64,000 nt of DNA. Source: Desmospora activa DSM 45169 (GTDB lineage: Bacteria > Bacillota > Bacilli > Thermoactinomycetales > DSM-45169). The translations under genes were made by a program, and so were the position numbers. The stretch lies in NCBI RefSeq assembly GCF_003046315.1, contig NZ_PZZP01000001.1:930001-994000 (forward strand), in the 5' to 3' direction. The first letter of the stretch is position 1. The number at the start of each line of letters is the position of its first letter. Below, in pieces: positions 17,078 through 26,194 of this stretch. Under the pieces are notes generated by a model, which ran no database searches, was not told the DNA's origin, and saw nothing but the letters and a program-made list of their open reading frames with translations.

Positions 17078-17533
17078 ATGGAATGGATAGAACGAGGACA
17101 GCCTTTTTCGGATGAGGTAATCACTGAACTAGAGAAACAATTAGGAGTTAGACTTCCAAATGACTTTGTTGAATGGTTTAAACAATATGAGGACCTAGAA
17201 TATGGAGCTTGGGTTGATGTTGAAGGCGAACCCTACAATATTGAGGAATTTTATGGGCTAGAACATTTTGTTGAAGAAATGGATAGGTTTTTTAGTGGAA
17301 GAGAAAAGTATAAAGCATATGGTACAGTTGTTCCGTTTGCTTTTGATTCAACGCTAAATAGATTCTGCTTTTTTTATCCGAAAGATCACAAGGAGATATC
17401 GGGAGTTTTCTTAAGGCGGAGGGACGATGATCTCTCAGAAGTGTTTGAAGGTGATGGTATAAAAGAATCATTGTATATTAGCCAGACATTTCAAGACTTC
17501 TTGGAAAAGCTTTATATCGATGATGAAGATTGA
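17078..17533 (+). CDS. SUKH (SMI1/KNR4) family immunity protein
   Basis: 151 residues. The SUKH signatures are visible: E-L-E-K-Q-L-G-V-R-L-P-x-D-F at 15-30 and the G-T-V-V-P-F-A aromatic core. SUKH proteins neutralise nuclease toxins, and this one starts 11 bases behind the HNH tip, as in known toxin-immunity pairs. GGGGGCG precedes the ATG. It stays intact although the toxin is frameshifted, as selection against the toxin would require. Confidence 0.88.
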   Translation: MEWIERGQPFSDEVITELEKQLGVRLPNDFVEWFKQYEDLEYGAWVDVEGEPYNIEEFYGLEHFVEEMDRFFSGREKYKAYGTVVPFAFDSTLNRFCFFYPKDHKEISGVFLRRRDDDLSEVFEGDGIKESLYISQTFQDFLEKLYIDDED

Positions 17534-17547
17534 TTACTGTTTTATTG

Positions 17548-17575
17548 GTGGCACCCATCCGGGTGCTTTTTCTTA
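17548..17575 (+). terminator. Terminator after the immunity gene
   Basis: GCACCC-ATCC-GGGTGC followed by five T. Confidence 0.8.
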
Positions 17576-17599
17576 TTCAACACGAAAGGAGTGATAACC

Positions 17600-17776
17600 A
17601 TGAAAGACTGGGCATGGACGCTATTTTTACTTCTTCCGTTAATGATCCTGTTTACTTTAACCCGAGGTGATCCCGCACTAATCGGCGTGGTGGTTGGAGC
17701 GGTGCTATGTTTGCCGTTGGGGTTTGTGTTGGGTGTGTTGTTCATTCAGCTGATAAGTCGGCACCATTATAGATGA
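17600..17776 (+). CDS. Small two-helix membrane protein
   Basis: 58 residues, two hydrophobic segments (about 4-20 and 28-50). ATG at 17600 with AAAGGAGTGATAACC upstream. Function unknown; it opens the block leading to the methyltransferase and terminase. Confidence 0.6.
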   Translation: MKDWAWTLFLLLPLMILFTLTRGDPALIGVVVGAVLCLPLGFVLGVLFIQLISRHHYR

Positions 17777-17797
17777 GGGGAAAGGAGCGAGAGACGC

Positions 17798-18298
17798 GTG
17801 AACATACAGAAGATCCCCATTCGTAAAATCAATCCAGCCGTTTATAATCCTCGCATCGACCTTAAACCGGATGACCCAGAATATCAAAAATTAAAGCGAT
17901 CAATCGAGGAGTTTGGGTTTGTAGAGCCGTTGGTCTGGAACAAACGGACGGGTAACCTAGTGGGTGGACATCAACGGTTTAAGGTATTGCTGGAACAGGG
18001 CTTAAAAGAAGTGGAATGCTCTGTTGTCGATCTGGATGATGCAAAGGAAAAAGCGCTCAATATCGCGTTAAACAAGATATCGGGCGATTGGGATATGCCC
18101 AAACTGAAGGATCTTATCGAGGAACTTGATGCCGGTGATATTGACATCGAAATTACGGGATACGATACGGTAGAGATTGAAAAGCTAATGAATCAATTCC
18201 ACGTTCCAGATGAAGATTTCCCCGAATATGACGAGTCAACTGCAGATGATGTTAAAACGGTAACATGCCCAGGGTGCGGCCATGAGTTCCCGGTTTAA
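17798..18298 (+). CDS. ParB/Srx-fold nuclease-domain protein beside methyltransferase
   Basis: N-terminal ParB-like domain (residues 3-100): I-P-I-R-K-I-N-P-A-x-Y-N-P-R, L-V-G-G-H-Q-R and A-L-N-I-A-L-N-K. It ends with C-P-G-C-G-H, a possible zinc knuckle. In phages this domain commonly precedes or is fused to a DNA methyltransferase, here the overlapping next gene. GTG start. Role likely DNA binding with the methylase; inference. Confidence 0.8.
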   Translation: MNIQKIPIRKINPAVYNPRIDLKPDDPEYQKLKRSIEEFGFVEPLVWNKRTGNLVGGHQRFKVLLEQGLKEVECSVVDLDDAKEKALNIALNKISGDWDMPKLKDLIEELDAGDIDIEITGYDTVEIEKLMNQFHVPDEDFPEYDESTADDVKTVTCPGCGHEFPV

Positions 18299-19247
18299 GG
18301 TCATATCGACATTTGCCGGCTGCGGGGGTTCGTCATTGGGGTATCGTTTGGCCGCTGGAAAGATCCTGCTGGCAGTGGAATGGGATGATAACGCAGTAGC
18401 AACGTATAAACTGAACCACCCCGAAACAGATGTATTCCATGGTGATGTTAGCAAATTATCCGTTGATGAGTGCTTGTCAAGGACGGGCCTTTCACCGGGG
18501 GAGTTGGATATTTTCGACGGATCGCCACCATGCCAGGGGTTTAGCACAGCGGGGAAACGGGATTTCGGCGATCAGCGAAATCAATTGTTCCATGAATATG
18601 TCCGGTTGTTACGTGGGCTAAAACCAAAAGTATTCGTAATGGAAAATGTGGCGGGTATGGTTAAAGGTAAGATGAAACTCCTTTTTGCTGAGATTCTACG
18701 GGAATTGAAGGCATGCGGCTATAAAGTTAGTGCGCGGAAATTGAATGCAATGTATTTTGGCGTTCCGCAAAATCGGGAGCGCATTATTTTTGTTGGCGTC
18801 CGCGATGATCTGGGTATAGATCCGAGTCATCCGAAACCGCAAACAAGGCCGGTCAGTGTAAAAGAAGCCTTTAAAGGGTTGCCGATCGATAAAACCCGCA
18901 CACTGAAGGATATTGGTTATCACTTATGGCAACGGTTGGAGCCGGGTCAGTCCTTTGATAAGGTCCACCCTAAAAAGCATTGGTTCAATGCGATCAAGGT
19001 GGACCCACATAAGCCGTGTAACACCGTGACCAAAACCGTTTTTGTTACGGGGAGCAGCGGGCTTTATCACTGGGAATATCCAAGGGTGTTATCTATCGCG
19101 GAGTTGAAGCGTGTCGCTTCATTCCCTGATGACTACCAGTTTGCCGGGGACTTTAAAGACCAATGGGCGCGAATCGGGAATTGTGTCCCACCGTTGATGA
19201 TGAAAGCGGTCGCGGAACACATACACAAGAACATACTCGAAAGATAG
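18282..19247 (+). CDS. DNA (cytosine-5-)-methyltransferase
   Basis: C5 methylase with motif I F-A-G-C-G-G (11-16), catalytic loop S-P-P-C-Q-G-F-S (Cys84), motif VI E-N-V, motif VIII Q-N-R-E-R and a C-terminal motif IX/X block ending G-N-C-V-P-P. 321 residues, full length. No restriction endonuclease is adjacent, so it is probably a solitary phage methylase protecting phage DNA from host restriction. Target site cannot be read from sequence. It overlaps the ParB-like gene by 17 bases. Confidence 0.93.
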   Translation: MSSRFKVISTFAGCGGSSLGYRLAAGKILLAVEWDDNAVATYKLNHPETDVFHGDVSKLSVDECLSRTGLSPGELDIFDGSPPCQGFSTAGKRDFGDQRNQLFHEYVRLLRGLKPKVFVMENVAGMVKGKMKLLFAEILRELKACGYKVSARKLNAMYFGVPQNRERIIFVGVRDDLGIDPSHPKPQTRPVSVKEAFKGLPIDKTRTLKDIGYHLWQRLEPGQSFDKVHPKKHWFNAIKVDPHKPCNTVTKTVFVTGSSGLYHWEYPRVLSIAELKRVASFPDDYQFAGDFKDQWARIGNCVPPLMMKAVAEHIHKNILER

Positions 19248-19256
19248 GTGGTGGAG

Positions 19257-19646
19257 ATGCGTGCAGGGCGAAAGTCAAAACTGACACCTGAACTAATCGA
19301 CAAGGCTACGAAGCTTATAGCAGCAGGGAACTATGTGGGAACGGTGTGCAATTATCTGGGGATCGGGGAAACAACCTGGTACCGATGGATGAGTGAAGGG
19401 GAAAAAGCAACCCGTGGTAGATACCGGGAATTTCGGGACGCTATAAAAAGAGCAGAATCTGCGGCAGAAATGCGCGCAGTCAATGGTATCGTGCAAGCGG
19501 GGTCTAAGAATTGGCAAGCGCTGGCATGGTACCTGGAAAGAAAGCATCCAGACCGTTGGGGGCGCCGTGAACAAATGAATTTGGAAGGCAATATCGGTAT
19601 CAAGTTTGTGGATGATATCGGCAGTGATGAAGATGAAACAGGTTAG
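19257..19646 (+). CDS. Terminase small subunit
   Basis: DNA-recognition subunit of the packaging motor. N-terminal helix-turn-helix (L-T-P-E-L-I-D-K-A, C-N-Y-L-G-I-G-E-T-T-W-Y-R-W) and the later A-W-Y-L-E-R-K-H-P-D-R-W-G phrase are typical of small terminases. A GTG at 19248 is an alternative start. Followed, with overlap, by the large subunit. Confidence 0.85.
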   Translation: MRAGRKSKLTPELIDKATKLIAAGNYVGTVCNYLGIGETTWYRWMSEGEKATRGRYREFRDAIKRAESAAEMRAVNGIVQAGSKNWQALAWYLERKHPDRWGRREQMNLEGNIGIKFVDDIGSDEDETG

Positions 19647-20901
19647 ATTATCGGAAAAGATCTTACCCGCTTTTCACGATTTTTGGAGAGCGAACAAAAA
19701 GGGTGATCACCTGTATTACGTGCTGAAGGGTGGCCGAAACTCATCGAAGAGTACCCATGTCAGCATTGCGATGATCTATGATTTGATGCGCTACCCGGTA
19801 AACATGCTCTGTATTCGGAAGGTGGGCAACACACTACAGGAAAGCGTATATGAACAGCTACTTTGGGCCATCGAACACTTGGGGGTTTCCCATTTGTTTG
19901 AAACCAAACGAAGCCCGTTACGAATTAGGTATATACCGCGGGGAAACAGCATCATATTTCGGGGCGCGGATAAACCGGAAAAGATTAAATCGATTAAGAC
20001 CAGCAAATATCCGATTGCCCGGTTATGGATTGAGGAACTGGCCGAGTTTAAGACCGAAGACGAAGTATCCACCATCGTCAATTCAGTTGTACGGGCTGAG
20101 TTGCCGCAGGGCCTGAATTACAAAATCTACTACTGTTACAACCCGCCTAAGCGAAAACAATCGTGGGTGAACAAAAAGTTTGAGAGCCATTTTTTGCCAA
20201 CGAATGTCTATGTTCATCATTCAACGTACCGAGACAACCAGCATGTATCGGAAGCTTTTGTTCAGGAGGTACAGGAGGTAAAGAAGAAAAATCCGCTTAA
20301 ATATAAGTGGGAATACGGTGGGGAACCGATCGGGAGCGGGGTTGTCCCCTTTACAAACCTTGTTTTCCGTCGGATTTCAGATGACGAGTTATCCACCTTT
20401 GATAACATCCACCAAGGCATTGACTGGGGATATGGTGCTGATCCTTTTTCCTTCACCCGGTGGCATTACGACAAGACGCGCAGGCGTCTTTTTTGTTTGG
20501 ATGAAATCTACGGGGTAAAGTTATCCAATCGGAATGTAGCTGGAGAGATCCTGAAACGTGGATATCAGACAACCGAAACCATCGCGGATAGCGCGGAACC
20601 CAAATCCATCGACGAATTGAGGATTGACTACGGAATCCGTATTAAAGGGGCAAAAAAAGGGCCGGGTAGTGTGGAATACGGAGAAAAGTGGTTGGATGAT
20701 CTGGAGGAAATCGTGATCGATCCACAACGCACGCCATTTACCGCCAAAGAGTTTGAGGACATCGACTATCAGACGGACAGGGACGGAAACATCAAAAACC
20801 GATTAGAAGACAAGGCAAATCACAGTATCGATAGCTGCCGCTATGCGACGGAATCACTATGGACGGAAAGTGAAGTTTGGACGATGGAGCGACCCTGGTA
20901 A
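19627..20901 (+). CDS. Terminase large subunit (PBSX family)
   Basis: Packaging ATPase/nuclease of 424 residues. Walker A G-G-R-N-S-S-K-S-T near residue 38, Walker B A-R-L-W-I-E-E-L-A, and the nuclease start H-Q-G-I-D-W-G-Y near 260. The upstream extension to 19606 overlaps the small subunit and is not needed. Family resemblance is to SPP1/PBSX terminases, which suggests headful packaging. Confidence 0.93.
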   Translation: MKMKQVRLSEKILPAFHDFWRANKKGDHLYYVLKGGRNSSKSTHVSIAMIYDLMRYPVNMLCIRKVGNTLQESVYEQLLWAIEHLGVSHLFETKRSPLRIRYIPRGNSIIFRGADKPEKIKSIKTSKYPIARLWIEELAEFKTEDEVSTIVNSVVRAELPQGLNYKIYYCYNPPKRKQSWVNKKFESHFLPTNVYVHHSTYRDNQHVSEAFVQEVQEVKKKNPLKYKWEYGGEPIGSGVVPFTNLVFRRISDDELSTFDNIHQGIDWGYGADPFSFTRWHYDKTRRRLFCLDEIYGVKLSNRNVAGEILKRGYQTTETIADSAEPKSIDELRIDYGIRIKGAKKGPGSVEYGEKWLDDLEEIVIDPQRTPFTAKEFEDIDYQTDRDGNIKNRLEDKANHSIDSCRYATESLWTESEVWTMERPW

Positions 20902-20913
20902 GGAGGTGAAAGT

Positions 20914-22458
20914 ATGTTGTTTAACGAGATCAATCAGGATAATTCCCACATCCTGCGCCTAATCGAGTATAAGCAGGAAATCGATTCAACCATCATCCGG
21001 GATCTAATCGCGGGACATGAGCGGGTGGCGACACGGCGGAGGATGTTGTATGAGCGCTTTAAAGCGGAGCCAAATACACTCCCGATCAAAAACCGCCAGT
21101 ATCCCGATTCAACCAAGGCTAGAAACGAAATCGCCCATAACTTCCCCAAGGATATCATTGAAACCCGTGTCGGTTACTTTCTGGGTAACCCCGTGGCGTA
21201 TTCGCTGGATATCCCGGACGTGGATGCGGAGGAACTGGCTGAGCATCCCCATTATCGCGCGTTGGAGGATTTCAACCTGGAGAACAACGCCGAGGATTTG
21301 GATGCGGAGACGGATCGATGGCGGGCGGTGACGGGAACGGCTTTCCGCTATTACTGGGTCGATCCCAAAATGCCGGCGGGAGAGATGACGGACCGAGTGA
21401 CGTTGGTGCCGTCGTGGGAAGTCATCACCATTCGGCACCGGTCTACGGATGATCTGGAAGCTGCCATTCGCTACTACGATTGGGAATATTGGCAGGATCA
21501 CCGTATGCACAAGCGCCGGCGGGTGGAATGGATCGATCGAGAAACGATCACGTATTACATCGAGACGGAAACTGGCAAATATGTGTTAGACCCGCTGGAA
21601 GAGCAAAACCCCTATTATCACCCTTACCCTGGCCAGGTACCGGTGGTGGAGTTTCCCAACAACGAGGAACGCAAGGGTGATTTTGAGGATGTATTGGACA
21701 AGATCAACGAATACGACCGGACCGTTTCCGATCTAGCCAATGAGTTGGAGGAGTACCGGCTGGCCTATCTCAAGATGAAGGGGGCCAAGCCGGATAAGGA
21801 AACCGTCCAACGGGCCAAACAAACCGGCGTGTGGGGGTTACCCAGCCCGGAGATGGACATTGATTTTATTGTCAAGCAAATCAACATCGAAGCTACCAAA
21901 GCCCACTTGGAGAGGCTGGAAGACGATATTATGCGGCTGTCCAACAGTATCAACTTCCAGGATAAGAACTTTGGCGGCAATATTAGCGGCATCGCCATGC
22001 GTTACAAGATGCAGGGGCTGGAATCGAAGTGTAAGACGGCGGAACGGAAGATGACCGCCGCCCTGCGTCGACAATTTAAGGTGTTGGAAGCAGGGTGGAA
22101 GGTTTCCGGAAGGCTGGATTTGCGCGATTTTTCCGCGCGTAATGTCTGGTTTCAGTTTAAGCGCAATTATCCCCGTGACTACCGAGATGAAGCGGAAGCA
22201 AGCGCAACCCTTAAAGGGTTGATATCAGATGAAACTCGCTTAAGCCTGCTGTCCTTTATCGATTCGCCGGAGTTTGAGCTGCGGAAGATGCGCGAAGAAG
22301 AGGCGGCACGGCTGGAGTCGGCATTTGGGCCGGGTGGCTTGATCGGAGGAGAGGAAGATGTCATACCGGGAAGAGGAGCAGAAAGCGGACAAGGCGGCGG
22401 AACGCAAGCAGGCCAGACTCAACAAGCGCCTGATCACCAACTACCGCCAAACGCTTAA
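20914..22458 (+). CDS. Portal protein (SPP1 gp6-like)
   Basis: 514 residues; SPP1-type features such as N-R-Q-Y-P-D, G-Y-F-L-G-N-P-V and F-G-G-N-I-S-G-I-A-M-R-Y-K. Forms the dodecameric DNA gateway of the capsid. AAGGAGGTG precedes the ATG. The last 100 bases overlap the head morphogenesis gene. Confidence 0.92.
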   Translation: MLFNEINQDNSHILRLIEYKQEIDSTIIRDLIAGHERVATRRRMLYERFKAEPNTLPIKNRQYPDSTKARNEIAHNFPKDIIETRVGYFLGNPVAYSLDIPDVDAEELAEHPHYRALEDFNLENNAEDLDAETDRWRAVTGTAFRYYWVDPKMPAGEMTDRVTLVPSWEVITIRHRSTDDLEAAIRYYDWEYWQDHRMHKRRRVEWIDRETITYYIETETGKYVLDPLEEQNPYYHPYPGQVPVVEFPNNEERKGDFEDVLDKINEYDRTVSDLANELEEYRLAYLKMKGAKPDKETVQRAKQTGVWGLPSPEMDIDFIVKQINIEATKAHLERLEDDIMRLSNSINFQDKNFGGNISGIAMRYKMQGLESKCKTAERKMTAALRRQFKVLEAGWKVSGRLDLRDFSARNVWFQFKRNYPRDYRDEAEASATLKGLISDETRLSLLSFIDSPEFELRKMREEEAARLESAFGPGGLIGGEEDVIPGRGAESGQGGGTQAGQTQQAPDHQLPPNA

Positions 22459-23251
22459 AACTCTTCAGGCTGAGTTGGTCGATCTTCTGAATGATGGTCG
22501 TTGGTCAAATGCGTATCGGCTGATCCTGTTGGAAACGCAGATTATCCGGGAGCTAAACCGGTTGGGTGTGGAGAACGTGCGAGCTATGCGGGAGACATTT
22601 GTGGAGATGTATATGGAGTCATTTGGCCGCTCCTGGTATGCGATTGAGCAGGAGTTAAAGGTTCAGCTTGATTTTTATCGGTTGGACCGGGAAGCGGTGG
22701 AACGGGCAATCGATATGCCGATCCAGGGTGTGCGGCTGGATGGTCGGATGAGGCGAAACCATGCACATATCCACCAAACGATCCGCGATGAGATAGCACG
22801 GGGTTACGCCCTGGGCAAGGATTACGTCTATATGGCGAAAAAGCTGGCCGAGCGTCTGGAAGTGGGCATGAATCAAGCGTTACTGATCGCCCAGACTCAG
22901 GGGCATTTAGCCACACAACGGGCACGGCTGGATTCGTACAAACGAGCGGCAGAGGTGGGTGTGGAGATGTGGAACGTGTGGGATGCGACACTAGACCGGC
23001 GGACGCGACCCTCCCACCGGGCGTTGGACGGGCAGCGGGTGCGACCCGGTGAAAACTTCCGCTCACCCTATGGTGCCAGCGGACCGGGACCGGGGCAAAT
23101 GGGAAGTGCCAAGGAAAATATCCGTTGTCGTTGCAGTGTTCGGGGTGAGTTGGAAGGATTCTCACCCACAGCGCGACGGGATAACGTGACCAGGGAGTTT
23201 ATCCCCTTCCAAAGTTATGAACAGTGGGCCAAAGTAAGGCTGGAAATATAA
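22358..23251 (+). CDS. Minor head protein (SPP1 gp7/Mu F-like)
   Basis: 297 residues. The C-terminal half has the head morphogenesis domain (A-Q-T-Q-G-H, W-D-A-T-L-D-R-R-T-R-P-S-H, C-R-C). Helps scaffold or DNA entry in capsid assembly. Overlaps the portal gene by 101 bases. Confidence 0.9.
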   Translation: MSYREEEQKADKAAERKQARLNKRLITNYRQTLKTLQAELVDLLNDGRWSNAYRLILLETQIIRELNRLGVENVRAMRETFVEMYMESFGRSWYAIEQELKVQLDFYRLDREAVERAIDMPIQGVRLDGRMRRNHAHIHQTIRDEIARGYALGKDYVYMAKKLAERLEVGMNQALLIAQTQGHLATQRARLDSYKRAAEVGVEMWNVWDATLDRRTRPSHRALDGQRVRPGENFRSPYGASGPGPGQMGSAKENIRCRCSVRGELEGFSPTARRDNVTREFIPFQSYEQWAKVRLEI

Positions 23252-23307
23252 ATGCTTGGACTATCGGGGGCTGGTCGGCAATCGGTAGGACAAAGGAGGA
23301 AAAGGAA

Positions 23308-23964
23308 ATGGAAGAGCAACAAGACACCCGTGTAGAAACGGTGGAAACGGTCGAGCAAGAGCAACCGCAGCAATCGGAGATTACCACCGAAGCCTTAGAG
23401 GAGGTATTGCGAGAAGCTGGCGACGATCACCCCCTTAAAAAGTGGCTACAATCCCGCGAGGATAAGCGGGTTAGTCAAGCGTTGAAGACGTGGAAGGAAA
23501 ACAACTTAAGCAACGTAGTGGAAGAGGAGATTGCCAAGCGGTTTCCGGATGAGACTGAGGAACAGAAGGAGCTGCGCCAATTGCGGGAAGAACTGGCCGC
23601 AGCGCGAGCCAAGAACGAGCGGGCAGAGGTGGAGAGAGAACTGGCTGCACAGTTAAAAGAAAAGGAATTACCGGAAGAATTGGCGGCGTTGGTAGCGGGG
23701 CCGGATAAAGAAGAGGCGGAAAAACGTTTTGATGTGCTGGCCGCTGTCCTGGAGAAGTGGAAGGAATACCTTCTGGGAATCAAACGGCAGCAACAGGGGA
23801 AACCGCCAGCGGCAACCGGCAGTACCCGCAGTGGCGACAACCCGTTTAAGACGAACAATTTGACGGAAATCACACGGTTACTCAAGGAAGACCCGGTGAC
23901 GGCCAAGCAATTGGCGGAAGAAGCCGGAAAGGGACGCATGTTCCAACATATGACCAACAGATAG
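23308..23964 (+). CDS. Capsid scaffolding protein (DUF4355-like)
   Basis: 218 residues, acidic, highly helical with coiled coil from about 85 to 160 and a basic C-terminus, directly before the major capsid gene: the usual layout of SPP1-like scaffolds. ATG 23308 follows AAAGGAGG. Confidence 0.85.
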   Translation: MEEQQDTRVETVETVEQEQPQQSEITTEALEEVLREAGDDHPLKKWLQSREDKRVSQALKTWKENNLSNVVEEEIAKRFPDETEEQKELRQLREELAAARAKNERAEVERELAAQLKEKELPEELAALVAGPDKEEAEKRFDVLAAVLEKWKEYLLGIKRQQQGKPPAATGSTRSGDNPFKTNNLTEITRLLKEDPVTAKQLAEEAGKGRMFQHMTNR

Positions 23965-23975
23965 GAGAGGTTGAA

Positions 23976-24947
23976 ATGGCAGTAGGCGGAAACCCAACCC
24001 GTGTAGCGGATGTGATTGTACCTGAGGTGTTTAACGGTTATGTAATCGAGCGGACGGCGGAATTGTCCGCATTGGTGCAATCGGGGATTATCGTTCCCAA
24101 TAATGAATTGGACCGGCTGGCTTCCAGCGGCGGTACAGTGATCAATATGCCGTATTGGCAGGACTTGTCCGGGGATGACGAAGTATTGGAAGACTCCCCC
24201 GGCTGGGCACTTACTCCCCAGAAAATTACGGCTGACGTCGACAAGGCTCATTTGTTGATGCGCGGGAAGGCGTGGGCAGCGAGCGACCTGTCCAAGGCGT
24301 TGTCTGGGGATGATCCGATGCAAGCGATCGGGAATCTGGCGGCGGCGTATTGGTCGCGGCAGCAGCAAAAAACCTTGTTGGCGATTCTGGAAGGAGTCTT
24401 TGCATCCGGCACCCTAGACAGCAATCAGTTGGATGCCGACCTACCGATGGATGGCAATGTGTTTGTGGACGGCAAGTTTAAAATGGGTGACAACCACGAC
24501 AAACTGACGGCGATTATGATGCACTCGGTGGTACTGGCCAACTTGACCAAAAACGACCTGATTGAAACCGAGCGTGACAGCGACGGGCGCATTATCCAAT
24601 CCTTTATGGGCCACCGCGTGGTGGTGGATGACGGCTTACCGGTGGAAAACGGCAAATACACCTCTTACCTGTTTGGCGTTGGCGCGATCGGCTACGGCGA
24701 TGGTGCTGCACCGGTTCCGGTGGAGGTGGATCGTCATTCTTTGGGTGGATATGATGTGCTGATCAACCGCCGCCATTTCCTGTTACACCCCCGTGGAATA
24801 CGTTTCACTTCCCAGGTCGTGGCGAAAGACGCTCCTTCCAATATAGAGTTGACCAACGGTTCCAACTGGCAACGGGTATACGAGCCCAAGAATGTGCGAA
24901 TCGTGCAAGTGAAAACACAAGAGGTTACGCCCCCAAGCGGTGATTGA
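23976..24947 (+). CDS. Major capsid protein
   Basis: 323 residues of HK97-fold type used by SPP1-like phages: starts A-D-V-I-V-P-E-V-F and contains G-G-T-V-I-N-M-P-Y-W and R-G-K-A-W-A-A-S-D-L. Lies between scaffold and connector genes. GAGAGG precedes the ATG. Confidence 0.9.
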   Translation: MAVGGNPTRVADVIVPEVFNGYVIERTAELSALVQSGIIVPNNELDRLASSGGTVINMPYWQDLSGDDEVLEDSPGWALTPQKITADVDKAHLLMRGKAWAASDLSKALSGDDPMQAIGNLAAAYWSRQQQKTLLAILEGVFASGTLDSNQLDADLPMDGNVFVDGKFKMGDNHDKLTAIMMHSVVLANLTKNDLIETERDSDGRIIQSFMGHRVVVDDGLPVENGKYTSYLFGVGAIGYGDGAAPVPVEVDRHSLGGYDVLINRRHFLLHPRGIRFTSQVVAKDAPSNIELTNGSNWQRVYEPKNVRIVQVKTQEVTPPSGD

Positions 24948-24983
24948 TGTAGGGGGTTTTTCTTTTTGTGTGGAGGTGAAGAC

Positions 24984-25169
24984 ATGGGCCTGATCAGCTT
25001 TGACCAAACAAAACGATTGACCAAACGCCGCCAAGAAGTGGCAGAAGACCCGGCGCAGATGACAAAACGAGAGCTACGGGCGTTGGCTGAAAAACGAGGA
25101 ATCGATCTGTCAGAAGTGGCGGACAGGAAATCGGATTTGATCGCTGCCATCCGGGAGGGGCGAGCATGA
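24984..25169 (+). CDS. Small SAP/Rho-N-like head protein
   Basis: 61 residues; the second half (M-T-K-R-E-L-R-A-L-A-E-K-R-G-I-D-L, K-S-D-L-I-A-A-I) is a Rho N-terminal/SAP-like helical hairpin found in small phage head proteins. ATG 24984 after GGAGGTG. Confidence 0.65.
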   Translation: MGLISFDQTKRLTKRRQEVAEDPAQMTKRELRALAEKRGIDLSEVADRKSDLIAAIREGRA

Positions 25170-25495
25170 CGGTAGCGGAGTTAAAACGACTGTTGCGCAT
25201 CTCGGCAGAGGATACGGAAAACGACGATTATTTTTCTGCCGTTCTCCCCCTGGCGATGGATCATGCACGGGACTATTGTAACCAGGATTTTAGAGATGCG
25301 GATGGAAACGATGATTTCCCTGGTGGCGTCCGGTTGGGGATTGCCAAACTGATTGAATACCAAATGAACAAGGCGGCGGGGGTGCAGTCCTATACCCTGG
25401 CCAGGGAATCGACGACCTGGGCGGCCAGTGCGTCCGGTCTTCCACAAGAGGTGGAAGCCCTGTGGAACCCGCACCGGGGAGTGTATTTTGTATGA
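25166..25495 (+). CDS. Head-tail connector protein (gp6/gp15 type)
   Basis: 109 residues with the all-helical connector pattern (L-K-R-L-L-R-I, D-Y-F-S-A-V-L-P-L-A-M-D-H-A-R-D-Y-C). ATGA overlap upstream. It would dock beneath the portal. Confidence 0.85.
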   Translation: MTVAELKRLLRISAEDTENDDYFSAVLPLAMDHARDYCNQDFRDADGNDDFPGGVRLGIAKLIEYQMNKAAGVQSYTLARESTTWAASASGLPQEVEALWNPHRGVYFV

Positions 25496-25809
25496 GATTT
25501 CCGCAGCGGTTTCAACTGGAGAAGTACACCGAGTCCATTACGACAACCGGGCGGCAGTCCAAGGCGTGGACGGTTCAGGAAGAGTATCGGGGCCAGTTGG
25601 ATTATTTGGCCGGACGACGGGGCGAACAGGCGGCTAAGTTCGTTGATACCAGCACCCATATGCTGTTTTGTCCGGCCACTGTTCCCATTCATGACGGGGA
25701 TCGGGTGACGATCGGCGGCCAACGGTACAAAGTCAACCACGTGGATAACCCGATGCACCGCAACCGCTTTTTACAGGTGGAGCTGGAGGTGTTCAAACAT
25801 GGGGTATAA
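25492..25809 (+). CDS. Head closure protein
   Basis: 105 residues, beta-rich (D-R-V-T-I-G-G-Q-R-Y-K-V), in the conserved slot between connector and HK97 gp10-like genes; resembles SPP1 gp16-type stoppers. ATGA overlap. Confidence 0.78.
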   Translation: MRFPQRFQLEKYTESITTTGRQSKAWTVQEEYRGQLDYLAGRRGEQAAKFVDTSTHMLFCPATVPIHDGDRVTIGGQRYKVNHVDNPMHRNRFLQVELEVFKHGV

Positions 25810-26194
25810 CAGTCAGATCCCACGTTTTAACCGGGAATTGTCGCGGAAGGAGCGCCAAACGTTGGAGGCGTGGGGTGTTCATATAACAGGGAACATCAAA
25901 ACGCGAACACCAGTTGATAAAGGGCGACTGAAAGGGTCGATCCAACATCGAGTAAATGAAAAAAACGGCTCCGTGATTGTCGGCACAAACGCGGAATATG
26001 CGATTCCGGTCGAGTTTGGATCTGGGATTCACGCTGAAAACGGACGGGGGAAAAAAACCAAGTGGCGAGGTAATATTCCGGGGGTGGGTTGGCGTTGGAT
26101 TGAAGGTCAGAAACCACAGCCGTATTTCCGTCCTGGTTGGGAAGCGGCACGTAAGGATCTTCCCGCGATCATTCGGAGGATATGGAGCAAATGA
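25799..26194 (+). CDS. HK97 gp10-like tail completion protein
   Basis: 131 residues; T-R-T-P-V-D-K-G-R-L-K-G-S-I and the Y-A-x-x-V-E-F-G-S-G segment with the aromatic P-Q-P-Y-F-R-P are the gp10 hallmark. Confidence 0.9.
   Translation: MGYNSQIPRFNRELSRKERQTLEAWGVHITGNIKTRTPVDKGRLKGSIQHRVNEKNGSVIVGTNAEYAIPVEFGSGIHAENGRGKKTKWRGNIPGVGWRWIEGQKPQPYFRPGWEAARKDLPAIIRRIWSK

Noticed and set aside
23475-24368. Long minus-strand open frame of 297 codons opposite scaffold and capsid
   Set aside because: It is a shadow of two well-supported plus-strand genes, with low-complexity Ser/Arg composition and no ribosome site.
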